Source: Ridgeia piscesae
Taxonomy: Eukaryota; Annelida; Polychaeta; Sabellida; Siboglinidae
DNA length: 64,000 nt
Direction: 5' to 3'
Assembly (NCBI GenBank): GCA_025642075.2
Contig: JAODUO010000074.1
Coordinates: 62,001 to 126,000 of the forward strand
The position numbers and the translations under genes are program-made. Below, in pieces: positions 1 through 12,959 of the stretch; position 1 is the stretch's first letter, and every line of letters starts with the position of its first letter. The notes under the pieces are model-generated. The model searched no databases. It was not told the DNA's origin and saw only the letters and a program-made list of their open reading frames with translations.

Positions 1-733
1 CTTTAACACAAAAAGGTAACAACAGTGATTACAATGTCTTGTTTCTATTAAAGTGTGTTAATTATACAGCCTAGGTATGTCTATTTAACCCGATCTCTCA
101 CACAATGCACTCACACACACACACACACACAATCAAGATAATTATGCAAATGCTGTGGATAACAGCTGCATTCATGCGTAGTCTATAATCTTACAACCTA
201 TCACTTAAATATTTACAGTGCAGTGCATCTTTGATATGACTTTATATACAAGCAGTAGTCGCCATTCGGGATACAGCAGCCTAGCCCCAAAGTGGTAACG
301 ACACACCGTAGTTGTGTGGGTGACACAAGTGGGCAGAAGTGCCTGTCAACACTGTACAGCACTGTCGAATCAAATTCACGAAGCTGCTGGAAAAACAAAT
401 TTGTGACACATTTTTCAGGCGTCCTTTCACTGTTTCAGATTAAATGTGTTGGTTGTTTGATATTCATTAAGTGTTCAATTTAAAACCAATTCCCCTAACA
501 TAGTCTCGACTCTATTTACAAACTTACATTTGCAAATTAGATTATTCATACAGGACACTGAATGCCACCCTGACGATTTTACAGGACCTTTTATGACTAT
601 AATTAATTTATTAACTTATTTATTCTGTACACGTTATTATTCCAGTCAAATTCAAGCACAGTGTGGTCAGCCTAGTACTGAAAGTAACATACAGCCGAGC
701 TTACTGTTATAGATCAACGATACATCCCCTTGT
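1..733. other. Spacer downstream of RRAGC
   Basis: AT-rich sequence beyond the 3' end of the minus-strand RRAGC gene. A short CA dinucleotide tract occupies about 108-131. Several TTTATT words (AATAAA on the minus strand), for example near 603-625, could serve as poly(A) signals for RRAGC, but none is clearly singled out. No conserved coding sequence was recognised on either strand. Confidence 0.5.
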
Positions 734-1176
734 CTCACACTCTCATGTGAAATCTCACGTTACTTCACTCTCACTCTGATGTGAAATCTCACGTTACTTC
801 ACTCTCACACTGATGTGAATTTTCACGTTACTTCACTCTCACTCTGGTGTGAAATCTCACGTTGCTTCACTCTCACTCTGGTGTGAAATCTCACGTTGCT
901 TCACTCTCACTCTGGTGTGAAATCTCACGTTGCTTCACTCTCACTCTGGTGTGAATTTTCACGTTACTTCACTCTCACTCTGGTGTGAAATCTCACGTTG
1001 CTTCACTCTCACTCTGGTGTGAAATCTCACGTTGCTTCACTCTCACTCTGGTGTGAATTTTCACGTTACTTCACTCTCACTCTGGTGTGAAATCTCACGT
1101 TGCTTCACTCTCACTCTGGTGTGAAATCTCACGTTGCTTCACTCTCACTCTGGTGTGAAATCTCATGTTACTTCAC
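734..1176. repeat. 34-bp minisatellite, about 13 copies
   Basis: Tandem 34-bp unit built around TTCACTCTCACTCTGGTGTG followed by AAATCTCACGTTGC. Successive TTCACTCTCA starts are 34 bp apart (for example 866 and 900). Variants alternate between AAATCTCACGTTGC and AATTTTCACGTTAC types. Each unit contains a short GTGA...TCAC inverted repeat. It lies about 100 bp beyond the RRAGC stop codon and so may be transcribed in the 3' UTR. Confidence 0.9.
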
Positions 1177-1248
1177 AGCCAGTACATAACAGTTTTCCTG
1201 GCAAGGCTTCTGCATCCGGTATGGCGAACATAACATGTCCGCCTGACA

Positions 1249-1317
1249 AATGACCTTGACCTAACACGACACGCCCGACCTATGACAGTACATCGGATGT
1301 GTGACCTTGACCTACGA
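1249..1317. promoter_or_regulatory. Two TGACCTTGACC words beyond the RRAGC stop
   Basis: TGACCTTGACCT occurs at about 1251 and again at about 1302, flanking the RRAGC stop. The reverse complement TCAAGGTCA is the half-site of ERR/SF-1 type orphan nuclear receptors. Two copies 51 bp apart could be a nuclear-receptor element or the remains of a repeat. The position (3' end of a gene) makes a regulatory role uncertain. Confidence 0.2.
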
Positions 1318-4300
1318 GTCCGTTACTCTGTATTGTGGCGGTGTCGTTTAAGTCCGGCGGCAGTTTACTCAGTGCTGCCATCTTGTGTTGCACTTCAAAG
1401 ACCTCCTGTATGGCTTTGCGGAAGCAGTGGAAATTGTAGTCTATGAGTCCTGCAACAAGCAAAGACAACAGTCGGTACATACGACGAGTGGGGAGCAGCG
1501 ATTGCATGCTTGATTGCATGTTTGAGTGTCACGCTATCTATCGAAGTGATGGTTGAATCCACTTGGCCCCGCCTTGGGCAATTTAATTCAGCTCAAGTCG
1601 CTAAGACTGTCATTTAAAGAAATTCCTTTATAACCTTGCCTATCTGCCATAGCTCCCTGGCACCGTGCCTGCAGACGGATTTATGAATAACTAATATGCA
1701 GGGAATCTGTGGAGAGCGTCTCATCTTTGTGACGCCATTCTTCGTCTACAGTAGCGTAGCTCATAGAAATTTGATACCCGGGTGTTCAAAAATATTTTTC
1801 TGGTAAACTGCTGGCGTTAAAAAATTGTGTATATGTTGAAATTGTTACTTCGTATAAACTCTACTAGGTGTATGCCACGAAAGTGTTGCCTTTTTTGCCC
1901 TTTAAAAGCATTCCTTTATAACCTTGACTATCTGCCATAGCCCCCTGGCGTATCATTCCCAATATGATCTGCCATGGTACCATGTGGTGATTGTTTTTGC
2001 AAGTTCGTTCATTCTACATTGCTCCAATTCACTCGGCTGTATAAATGAATACCTGGCTATAGACAGTGATGAACAGTTGTGTATGAATAGTCTTCAAGCA
2101 GCAATTGGCTGGGTACTTCCCAGAGAAACTGAGATGGTGTTCGATTGACTAGGTCTGCCAGGAAGTAAAGTGACTTGGACAGACTTCTTCGTTGTCTGAG
2201 GGGTGAGGACTTGGAGAATGTTGACACGGTATCTGACCTGTGTCACATACCTTGTCGCTCGAAGCTGTCCTCCCGTAGAATGCAGACGACGGCGAGGTAC
2301 CTGTTAACTTCTCTCAGGTACAAGATGGTGGCATTGTTAAGTCTGATGATGGACGATGACTGACAATCAAACGTCTCATTGTCTCCATCCTCCTTGGCTC
2401 TGCAAGCATGCCACGAATCAGTGTACACAATGTATGGATTTTAATAAGATGTCCATCCTACCATAAAACCCCATGTCGATACTGACTTATGCAAACTTCA
2501 ACAATATATATCTAACCCACTGTTCCGAGATATAATGTTTATGAAAAACCAACACAATAGAAAATTATACATGTATTGTAATGACGGTATCTACATATTT
2601 GAACACTTAAAAATAATTAAACATTCAACTGTGTGAAAATATAACAACATTTATTATTTCCGACATCTGAATACATACAGTCATTAGGTAGTGTTTGCAT
2701 TTAGACATATTTTTAGTTGTGTGTGAAAAACACAATGTCCAATGAATGTTAGGTCATTCATTCCATCTCAAGTGAACAGCTATGGAACTGAAAGTAGTGT
2801 GATGCACTGTGCTAACCAGTATTTCTGAACTAATAGATATAAACGTGGTTACTTGTTACACACTGAAGAAAACACTAGACGGCAGCAACCACACGTGTTG
2901 ATGGATCATTTACTTTGGTGTCAGACTCCTTCCAAGGGAGATATAAGGAATCCGAAGATGATTAAGGAGTCTTGGACTCATTGCCTGCCTTAAAAAGTCA
3001 AAGCCTGCATTGTCACCCAAATATTTTCAGACTGTTATAGTATGACCTTAGTAGCCTTATTATCAAGATCCCTATAAAGTGAGGTTCACAAGCATTTGCT
3101 TTTCTTCTGTAAGACAAGAACTAACCAAGAATTATAATCTCACCCATATATACAGGAAATATCGATGACAACATCGATCATGTCACAACACAGTTCGTAC
3201 GACTGCATGTCGACAGGGGAGCAGTCGGTCGCGATGTAGATTTTACTGACCACATCAAATAAAAACGCCTTCTCAATACCAGAATTCTGGAAAAGAAGAA
3301 CGTATGTGGAAGGTTATACTCTGATTAAGATGTTACAGTCCTCATGAAATGTTATTCTTTAATTAACTGTCATATCTCTTAAACTGCTCATCCCCTCTAC
3401 ACCTAATAACATGAATAGAATGGTATGCAAAACAATGAATTTCCATGACAGTAACCCTGGTAACCAGATATCATGTTTTGTATTGGTAAATAAATCACCC
3501 ATCAATATAGTTATGCGTCAATTTACAATTTTAAGTTTTAATTATACTAATTTAAGAATAAATCTGTATATAAAAATAAATTCCACTTTACAAAAAGCAA
3601 TTTTAAATTACCATCTCCATTTCAAACTTAGAGACAATAATAAGAACAAACTCACAACCAATTCTACAATGTTTTATTTACACATAAAAACATATCCACA
3701 ACCATTGTTAACCACCAGATATTATTAAACGATTCATTATTGCTCATTCAGTAGGTCAGACTGCAACAATTGAATATATCAAGTTCATCGGCTCGTGTCT
3801 GCTGCCAGAATTTGTTATGCCAATTCTAAAAAAAACATCAAATTCAATTCTATTACAGATTAGGCCTGCATATGGGAACGGGAGGCTGACTTACTGAGAT
3901 GAAGATGTTGAGGAGATTCTCAAGTGTTGGCAGCTGTGGAATTAGCCTCTGGACAACTTTGCTGAATGCCTCAAAGATCGAATGATCATAAATACTGGTC
4001 AAGTAGAAACTGAAACGAAGGCATTAACAGATTGTACATGTGACACATGACGCCTACAATACCAGGACGCTCTAAGTAATATTTATTTTTAAAAACATTA
4101 ATAAATAGATAACATTTATATTTATACAGAAAAAACACCAAGTACAATTGAATCAGCTCACTTCTAATCATTTTGTAGAAGTTAAAATATCAAATGGGAG
4201 TTACATATTCGACTACCCCACTGATCTGGGAAGCTGAATTTCAACCATATCATCTATTGATACCACACTACACCCTGTAAACGTGACACTCACTTGAGAT

Positions 4301-7300
4301 TAATACTGTCGAAGCCGATGTCCGCCAGTTCATCGTTCGCCCTCTGGTGGATGTCTCGTTGCGTCTCGATTTTGTAATCATCGGACAGCCCATCAACTTT
4401 GTGAATGAACACCTCGAACTTGATGCCTGGGTTGACTTTATAGGCTCGTGTCACTGTCTCGTGAAGACTTTGTAGTGCACTCGTGTAGTCGTCCTACACC
4501 ACAGATGTTACACCAACTAGTCACACTTGTGATTCTAGGGAATAATTAGTAATGCATTTCTTATATAACAACAGGAACACATGTGCTAACGTTAATAACA
4601 AGCCCATTCTTCAGTGATAAAGTGTACATATTGTTACATAGAACATTGCAACCTACAGAAAGTAGTCCAATTATGCCTTGTATTTGTACATATTGTTACA
4701 TAGAACACTGCAACCTACAGAAAGTAGTCCAATTATGCCTTGTATTTGTACATATTGTTACATAGAACACTGCAACCTACAGAAAGTAGTCCAATTATGC
4801 CTTGTATTTGAACAGAACATTTACATTTTGCTGATGCTATTCTGCTAGATTCTGCTACACTTCTACAGCTGTTGTTATATATAAAATAATTGACTGTTCA
4901 GTCGCATTTCTGTTCGTTACCTGTGCATCGATGACAAATATCAGCGCTCCACACCCTCTAAATATCATCTCCGAGTCAAACGTCGGATGGAAGAAGTCTA
5001 TCTGACCGGGAAAGTCCCATATTTGGAATTGCACAAATGAGCTGTTGCTGACATCTGAAATGAAGGTAACACTGGCACATAAAACATGGGATTTATAGTA
5101 AACAGGACACATAATAAACATTAATTCTATTTCAATGGATTTACCATAATTCAGTTTTCCATGAGAAGTTTGACAGACTGAAAATGTTGAATACTTGCGA
5201 CCATGACTGCTTCAGATGGATTGGTCTGTTTTCTTTTAAAAACAAAGCTCCCTCGTGTATTGACGTAATGTTGTTAATACTACAACCAATGTGACGACAC
5301 TCTATGGTCTGCTGCATCAGGTTTAATAAGCCAGAGACAGTGTTTATAGTTTGAACATCGTTCCTGCAAAATTTTCAATTTGTAAACAAACTTTCAATTT
5401 CAAAAAAACCTGTAAAAAGCGTTCAGATAATAAACAAAACATTCAATTCAATTTAATTCAATCATTATTGGCACGTGTTGTAGAGAAAGGTTTCCCCATC
5501 TGTTGATGCATTTGATCCTCATAACGAATTGATTCAGTTAATATTACACTAATAGCAACAATAATAATCACTGCATGTCAGACCGAGGGTTGCGGTACAG
5601 ATGGTCCTGTTTTAATACAAACATTATTCAATTGTAGTTTGGGGAAAATGTGGAGTTGTGTGGAAATATTTCTGTGAATTCAGTAAGCCACTGACATTCG
5701 TGTGAGCTCAATCTCAGCCTAGAATCTTGGTTTTGCTTTAAAAAATCGAATTTGCTCCTTAATAATTTTATAATAGTGATTCTGTGTACTATAATTATCA
5801 ATACCATGAACACACACTGGGAAACATTTGGCGGCATGTCATGGAAATAGTATCCTGTGTCATATGGCCTTTAACATTTTTTAAATACCATTGTGTCTAA
5901 TGATGGATTTTCCTTACTGGCTCGTTATGTTGGAGTTAAACTGGGCACCAGAACAAACCTTACCATCTTTGATAATCTTTGTGGTGCTCTCAAGAAACAG
6001 GGTTTCGTTGGGTGACATCTTGTGAAACACTACTTTCTGGATAGACGATTTCCCACTTCTACAAACAACACAAGCATGTAGACATCATCATCATCATTAT
6101 CACCACTGGCATTTTGGGACCATTTTGGCTAAGGGCATCCAACTCCTTTTCTCACTTTATCAGTATATAAAGCCAGTGATTAGAACTGCCTCAATATGTG
6201 GATAAAAATTACTGGTGGACAAAATCTTTAACCAAGGATGCTTCATGCATGTTTTGTTTGGATGACAATATATCCCTAGTTGGAATAAATGTCCCAATAA
6301 TAATGTCCCTCAAATGGAGGCAACTCCACGGCACATGTATGTAACAGCCCCCTACCTCTGTCGCCCCATCAGCAATATGCGGGGTTTGTTGTCGGCTGAG
6401 GGGCCCCCTGCAGCTTCACTGTCGTACTCATCAGGTCCGCCATACCGGAAGTCTTTTGGAAACGACCCAACGTTGATGCCCTGTGGACCAGGAAAGGCTT
6501 CCTCCTCCCCGTCATACGACTGGAACAGAAGACAACAGCTTAAGAGTTCATTTGTGACTTACTTCATCTTCACTCAGCTCACTGTCCCTCAGGTGAACAT
6601 TTGTAAACACTGGTATGAGGGTATTAATAAATAAACTATCATGTCTGACACAGGAACACCAAACAGAGCTGATTCTGACCACCACAAATTAAAGTCATCT
6701 TGGTACCAGATATGGTGTTTCAGGTTATATTTTGTTCTCTATACACTGCTTGAGTCATATGGATTATCAATACTACAAAACACAGGGTCGTGCCTGCCAT
6801 TTCAAAAGCGATTGATAATCAAGAGATCAAAAAAGCTGCAAACAAATTTAATATTCCCATTCTAATACTTGTTTGTAAATAAATATGTCAAGTTGTCAAC
6901 TGTTGGTCAATTAAATGTATATATTTAATTGACCAACATAACTTACAATGCCTCTAACCGATATTCTCGGTTCTTAAAAAATGTGGCTAGGCCAATGTGA
7001 CCAATCACATTTCAATCATTTCAGATACAGCTGTATAAAAAAGTGGAGATCTATTTTAGGATCAAATTGTGTTTCACTCATTTCTTGTTGTCTAAAGATT
7101 TGGCCAAGCTTACCCCTACGTCAGTAAAATGACTGCATTTCACCAATATGCTGACTTGCCGAGACTGATGCAGGTACGTTATGATGCCCTAACATGTAGA
7201 ACTTTATTTCATCCTGCACCTTTTGTATAATCAATTATTTGTTGTGAGGTAAGAAATGGATTTGGGCAGAAAATGGGGGGTAATGTAACTAATGTTACAA

Positions 7301-8566
7301 ATAATGTTATTTAGCAGTGTAAAAGGATACTTCTTGTACAGTGCTCAGAATAATTATAAATATCAGTGTATGTAAATAACCTAGGCCTATCTTATAGGGT
7401 CTAACTGGTTCTCATTAGGCTTCTAGGCTCTGGTACCTCTTGTGGCAGCTCTTGCATATAATGGCATCAGATAGAATAGTTCCTATTCCTAACAAATAAA
7501 ATCCATACTTGCAGTATAGAGAAGTTTAATTGGGTGTGTTTGCCACAGCTTATGTAATTTCCCCTGAACTAATTGCCCTGGTGGAGCCTTGTGTGCATGT
7601 GTTGTGTACAATTTACATTCCACAAACATCTGCTTTATAAATATTGTGTTCTAATCTTTTAATGGCATCTTTCTTGAAATAGTTGTAGATGCTGCTTTCT
7701 TGTGTATAAGTAACTATCCTTTAATGTTCAAAAATTGATGAGATGTTAAATCATAGTTTTCTGTTATAATTTCATACATTTCATACACATCTCCTCTTAG
7801 GTGGCAGTGTGGTAAAGTAGGTAGTCTCTATTTGTATCAAGCTTTGTTATAATTAAAACCAGGAATGCATTTGGATGCTCTCTGCTGAACATATTAAAGA
7901 ATTATAATGTGCAAAATTGAGAATGGAATCCATACTTTATTAGGATATTCTATAATTGCACATAGATAATACATTTTTTTAAAGAAAAATACTGTATATC
8001 CATTCATGAGAGTGAGTGTACAACAACGAATTAACCCCGTAACTGTATTGGCTACATTGGCAATATAAGACACCTTTACCATGGTTACCTACAAGCAGCT
8101 AGCACCACTAGTGTTATTATTTCTCTAGAAACTTTAGTCTAGAATAGGATGACAGTTTACTGGCCTTCTTTATATCCATTCACCATTGGCATTGCCATTA
8201 CAGTTTACATATCTGGCCCTAATTTTAGTTCTTTAAATATCAGAATGTCAAGATAATTCATTCTTAATTATTATAACAGAAGCTAGAGCCTAAGCCTAAA
8301 TCCACCCACTCTCAGTTGTCAGTGACAGTGTAGTATATCTGTCGCTGACAGTGACAGCGCAAATCCACATAGTCCTATTCGACTGTCAAGACTAGAGGGG
8401 CCAAATTAACGGTAAAACTCAAAACTAAGTGAGATAACGTATTCAAAGTCATAATTAATTTTTACAGTATTGTATGTTTTGAAAATTGCTTTGGCTTCAA
8501 CCTTGTGAAAAGCAATACATCGCTCTAGTTGTACATTTAAAAGTTTAAAGTCGCAGTACTTACCAT
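1280..8566 (-). CDS. RRAGC: Rag GTPase C-type protein (RRAGC/RRAGD family), complete, nine coding exons
   Basis: Small GTPase that pairs with RagA/B on the lysosome and carries amino-acid sufficiency to TORC1. Exons on the minus strand, in transcript order: 8564-8566, 6356-6519, 5964-6058, 4921-5054, 4294-4493, 3895-4009, 3144-3286, 2251-2399, 1280-1449. All junctions are GT..AG and all phases agree; the sum is 1173 nt, 390 residues plus stop (human RagC 399). The P-loop GRQRSGKSS is at residues 53-61, where human RagC has GLRRSGKSS; the G3 motif WDFPGQ is at 100-105 and HKVD at 163-166. The C-terminal half, including [20 protein letters not shown] and [13 protein letters not shown], matches the RagC/D roadblock domain. 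SFPKDFRYG near residue 20 resembles the RagC rather than RagD N-terminus. Oddity: the first coding exon contributes only the ATG. Human homology is recalled, not computed; the exon structure is read directly. Confidence 0.94.
1622..1946. repeat. Dispersed direct repeat pair in the last RRAGC intron
   Basis: A segment of about 38 bp containing ATTCCTTTATAACCTTG and ATCTGCCATAGC is present at about 1622-1660 and again at about 1909-1946, with few mismatches. Both copies lie in the intron between RRAGC exons 2251-2399 and 1280-1449. They may be copies of a short interspersed element. Confidence 0.55.
4625..4810. repeat. 62-bp tandem repeat, three copies, in an RRAGC intron
   Basis: TACATATTGTTACATAG recurs at 4625, 4687 and 4749, exactly 62 bp apart, and the intervening sequence is nearly identical. 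It lies in the RRAGC intron between exons 4921-5054 and 4294-4493, about 130 nt from the nearest acceptor, so it does not include a splice site. Confidence 0.9.
6520..8563 (-). other. RRAGC first intron
   Basis: Two-kilobase AT-rich intron between the start-codon exon and the exon encoding the N-terminal tail and P-loop. The donor at 8563 reads GTAAGT on the minus strand and the acceptor at 6520 follows a CTTCTGTTCCAG-type tract. No further coding exon or recognisable element was seen. Confidence 0.75.
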
Positions 8567-9260
8567 GTTTTCACGAGGAACCGGAAGTCATATGATCGGT
8601 AGTCGCCGAGCCCAGGTCATGTGCTAAATTCTTGTTTATATTCATTAAGAAAACACATATTGTTAATGTAGCCACGAATTGATTTACAAAGATATTAAAT
8701 ATTCAACTACTAGAAAGATATCATGCATTCGCTAATAACTAAATATTACATTTCCGAACGGATGTCGCGTGACTGTTCTTGATGAGTCAATTCAAACAGT
8801 TGGCGAAGTAATTTTCGTTTACCTGAATTTCAACCTATTCTTTGTATGTTTTTGTGCTCGTGTGATCGTACAAGAATAATTGGTTACTGGACTTTTACCA
8901 ATGCTTACAAGTGACATTAATGAATTTGTTGAATGCATCACATGACTAACGGTTTAAAATTGAGTAAATTTTTGATTGAATTACTCCATAAAACAAACTA
9001 AGCAACCAGATCGTGTTTCATGTGGTCACATGCATATGCATCTAGCGCAAACCTAGATGGAACATAACAAGTAAAACAATCTGTAAAATATATTATAAAT
9101 TATTTGATGTAAGTCATGTAACAACGAGGAGCGGACTTATTAAATACAACACGGTTTGATTGAAACAGTTTCGCGTATACCTCTTTGGTGTATGTCAACA
9201 TGGCGCATCATGGGCAGTGCTGGTGTCTTCGTTGACTCGTTGAGGATGGTTTAAGGTAAA
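8567..9260. promoter_or_regulatory. Probable RRAGC promoter region and possible divergent transcription start
   Basis: Sequence upstream of the RRAGC start codon. An ETS-type ACCGGAAGT lies at 8580-8588, close to the expected transcription start. A plus-strand segment at about 9190-9254 contains CAACATGGCGC (YY1-like) and ends in GGTTTAAG followed by GTAAAT, a plausible donor. It could be a short first exon of a divergent transcript, coding or non-coding. No TATA box is obvious. Regulatory calls are inference. Confidence 0.3.
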
Positions 9261-10160
9261 TTGTCTTGTTTTCTGACAACACACGTGCTTGAATTTATAT
9301 TATATGTTGAATGTTTTTTGTATTTAGCAAAAAATCACTGGTTCAAGACAGGTGGCGGCACAAGACTACACGGTTTTAAAACTTTCGGCTGCCAACCGAC
9401 TTTCTTACGATTCGTACGGTTGATCAACACTCGCCATCGCAGCAGTCAACACAACTGTCACAACAAATTACAAATGTCTAAGATGTGACTTTTCATCTCA
9501 TTTGTTTCTGAGTCCCATGGCTATCACCGAGTATGTCTCCTGGATATATTTGACAACGCTGACCATATTTATTACAATTCAAAACTGCATGTGACAGATG
9601 TGTCATTGTGTGGCACTGTGCCTGTCATTCGAAGACGTTTGATAGGTTTGCTTGCGTAAATGTCACACGTGTCGATTTAGATAAACCTGTCATACCGCTA
9701 ATTAATACATTGCTGTTGTGAGGATGCATTGCTTAATATCAACAATTGATAAAGATCAGTGTTGTGAAACTTTGGCACTAAAACTGCCATTGTATTTACA
9801 TTGTTTGTTTGTCGAAGATTGCCGACAACAACAGCTATACATTGCATTTATGATGCCATGCAAAACGAATGATCGGAAAACAAATCGTAAAGATGAAGAA
9901 ATTGTTGAAAGATACATAGGTCTATACATATACAAAGAACCATTGCCCATTTAAAAAAATTCCAAATCTGTTTTTAGAATTTCAGTAGGACTATGCCCGT
10001 CATACTGGGAACTTATCATATTTACTGAGTTGAGCTGCCTACAGTAGAAACATTTAAAATCAAACACATCTATGAATTATAATTGCAAATTGATGATGTC
10101 GAAAAATAATGAATTGGACTGGATAAAAAAACACCAATCATACACACATGTTGCAAGCAG
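9261..10160. other. Spacer with nothing recognised
   Basis: AT-rich sequence. Short open frames here show no family resemblance and no splice-site support. I see no RNA gene or repeat of note. Confidence 0.5.
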
Positions 10161-10565
10161 ACCAATGATGACACTGACACGACCAGTGACAGACACCAAC
10201 ACGACCAATGACAGACACTGAAATGACCAATGAAAGACACCGACACGACCAATGACAGACATGGACACGACCACTGACAGACACCGACACGACCAATGAC
10301 AGACACTGACACGACCAATGACAGACACTGACATGACCAATGACAGACACTGACATGACCAATGACAGACACTGACACGACCAATGACAGACACGACATG
10401 ACCAATGACAGACACTGACACGACCAATGACAGACACCGACACGACCAATGACAGACACAATGACAGACACCGACACGACCAATGACAGACACCGACACG
10501 ACCAATGACAGACACTGACACGACCAATGACAGACACTGACATGACCAATGACAGACACTGACAC
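10161..10565. repeat. 22-bp minisatellite, about 18 copies
   Basis: Tandem unit ACCAATGACAGACACTGACA plus CG, with CACTG/CACCG and CACG/CATG variants. Because 22 is not divisible by 3 and the unit has no stop in three minus-strand frames, long Ser/Val/Cys/His-rich open frames run through it. These are judged artefacts of the repeat. Confidence 0.93.
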
Positions 10566-11545
10566 GGAAGCACAGCCCAAGGAAGCATCAGTGCTGAACT
10601 ACAATGTTGTGAGGTTCCTAACTCAAAGAGAATATTTAGTGATAAACATGACCATCTTGGCATGCCATATAGTAGGTACTAAGAAATGCCAATCATAACT
10701 CTTGTACTCAAATAACTCCATTGCCATACAATGTCTTCTGTTTCACCAAAGCAAAATGAAAATTCTTCTAATTGGATATGAACCTGAAATGTTTAACCTC
10801 TTAAGCCGTGAATTTCTGAGGGTAACACTATGACCAGACTTTGGTTCACATAATGAACTGTATTGTAAAAAGTGTTCATCATAATTATATAAAAGTGTAT
10901 ATTATCTAAACCAGAAAGATAATTAAATCATTGTTGTCATGTATACACCTGTGAATGGGACAGCTGTCCGAGATTTGATGGTGTAAAAATAACATTTTAT
11001 TAAATTACCAATGAACATTTGACCACCAAACAAGCTGACCTGACCAAAACGGGTAAACATTCGCATAAGCAAAACAAGGAACAAAATAACATAAGCCCCT
11101 GAAAATTGTATTTTAGCTCATTGTGACAAATCTAATTAAAGTTACAAAACTTTACACCTCAACAAAGATTTCAAAAATTTTGAAATTAATTTCCAATTTT
11201 CAGGATATGGCTTTTATGCATATTTTTACATATAAGATCAACCAATTTTCTAAGATGGTGTGGTAGAAACACACCAAGCCACGCTGGAGACCTTCAGGAC
11301 GTCATGCTTCATCAGCAGTGACAATTGACTGTATTTGGCCAAGTATGACACAACAAATCTTATACTAGTTGTCAACTGATCCAATATAGTCATACCTGTG
11401 ACTAAGATCTTGAACAAGTCATGCTTAGAGCCTTAGAGACCAGTGTGTGAACAGCCGTATGTAAACCTGGTACTACTGCAAGACTGCCCATGTTGCGTGC
11501 CTGTCAGGATGGATGTAAACAACACCAACTGTGACAAGCAGTGAC
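10566..11545. other. Spacer with nothing recognised
   Basis: AT-rich unique sequence between two minisatellites. No conserved open frame, RNA gene or inverted repeat was found by eye. Confidence 0.45.
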
Positions 11546-12708
11546 AGCAGCAGTGGTGCCAAAGATAGCAGCAGTGGTGCCAAAAATAGCAGCAGTGGTG
11601 CCAACAATAGCAGCAGTAGTGCCAACAATAGCAGCAGTGGTGCCAACAATAGCAGCAGTGGTGCTAACAATAGCAGCAGTGGTTCCAACAATAGCAGCAG
11701 TGATGTCAACAATAGTAGCAGTTATGGAAACAATAGCAGCAGTTGTGCCAAATATAGCAGCAGTCTAGTGCCAACAATAGCAGCAGTGGTGCCAACAATA
11801 GCAGCAGTGGTGCCAACAATAGTAGCAGTTATGGAAACAATAGCAGCAGTTGTGCCAAATATAGCAGCAGTCTAGTGCCAAAAATAGCAGCAGTGGTGCC
11901 AACAATAGCAGCAGTAGTGCCAACAATAGCAGCAGTGGTGCCAACAATAGCAGCAGTGGTGCTAACAATAGCAGCAGTGGTTCCAACAATAGCAGCAGTG
12001 ATGTCAACAATAGTAGCAGTTATGGAAACAATAGCAGCAGTTGTGCCAAATATAGCAGCAGTCTAGTGCCAACAATAGCAGCAGTGGTGCCAACAATAGC
12101 AGCAGTGGTGCCAACAATAGCAGCAGTGATGTCAACAATAATAGAAGTTATGGAAACAATAGCAGCACTGGTGCCAAATATAGCAGCAGTGTGGTGCCAA
12201 CAATAGCAGCAGTGATGCCAACAATAGCAGCAGTGGTGCTAACAATAGCAGCAGTGGTGCTAACAATAGCAGCAGTGATGCTAACAATAGCAGCAGTGGT
12301 GTCAACAATAGCAGCAGTGATGCCAACAATAGCAGCAGTGGTGCTAACAATAGCAGCAGTGGTGCTAACAATAGCAGCAGTGATGCCAACAATAGCAGCA
12401 GTGGTGCTAACAATAGCAGCAGTGGTGCTAACAATAGCAGCAGTGGTGCTAACAATAGCAGTTGTGATGCTAACAATAGCAGCAGTGGTGCCAACAATAG
12501 CAGCAGTAGTGATGGTAACAATAGCAGCAGTGATGCCAACAATAGCAGCAGTGATGCTAACAATAGCAGCAGTGATGCTAACAATAGAACAGTGATTCTA
12601 ACAATAGCAGCAGTGGTGTCAACAATAGCAGCAGTGGTGCCAACAATTACATCAGTGGTGCCAACAATTGCACAAGTGGTGCCAACAATAGCAGCAATGG
12701 TGCCAGCA
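11546..12708. repeat. 21-bp minisatellite, about 55 copies, with higher-order repeats
   Basis: Unit AACAATAGCAGCAGTGGTGCC (21 bp) with GTGATG, GCTAAC and GTTATGG variants. A longer block, recognisable by GCAGTCTAGTGCC at about 11762, 11870 and 12060, is itself repeated, so several units were copied together. The length is a multiple of three, giving stop-free Ser/Asn-rich and Ala/Val/Ile-rich frames on the plus strand and Leu-rich frames on the minus strand. No flanking splice or start context supports a protein. Confidence 0.93.
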
Positions 12709-12908
12709 AAGGCAAAATTGGCATCAGTGTCAGCACAAATGGCATGGTACCAGTGACAGCAGTGCCTCAAACAGTGGCACCTGCGATACCAGCACACAGT
12801 GTTCCCCATTCGTGTGGTTGTGGTAGTGGCCACCAGACTGTCTACAGAACTGTCTACATATATGTAGGCAGTCAACCCGTGTTAGATTTCCTAATACCCA
12901 CGATACAT

Positions 12909-12913
<5 letters not shown>

Positions 12914-12954
<41 letters not shown>
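12914..12954. repeat. TA dinucleotide tract
   Basis: About 20 uninterrupted TA repeats followed by TAATTAATTAATTAA. Confidence 0.95.

Positions 12955-12959
<5 letters not shown>

Noticed and set aside
3411..3728. 105-codon plus-strand frame in an RRAGC intron
   Set aside because: Asn/Ile/Lys/Thr-rich product of AT-rich DNA, antisense to a clearly spliced intron, with no recognisable domain.
10070..10663. Minus-strand Ser/Val/Cys-rich frames
   Set aside because: Products of the 22-bp repeat, with three frames equally open.
11473..12875. Ser/Asn-rich and Leu-rich frames over the 21-bp array
   Set aside because: Repeat composition only; unlike true low-complexity coding exons there are no flanking splice sites or conserved ends.
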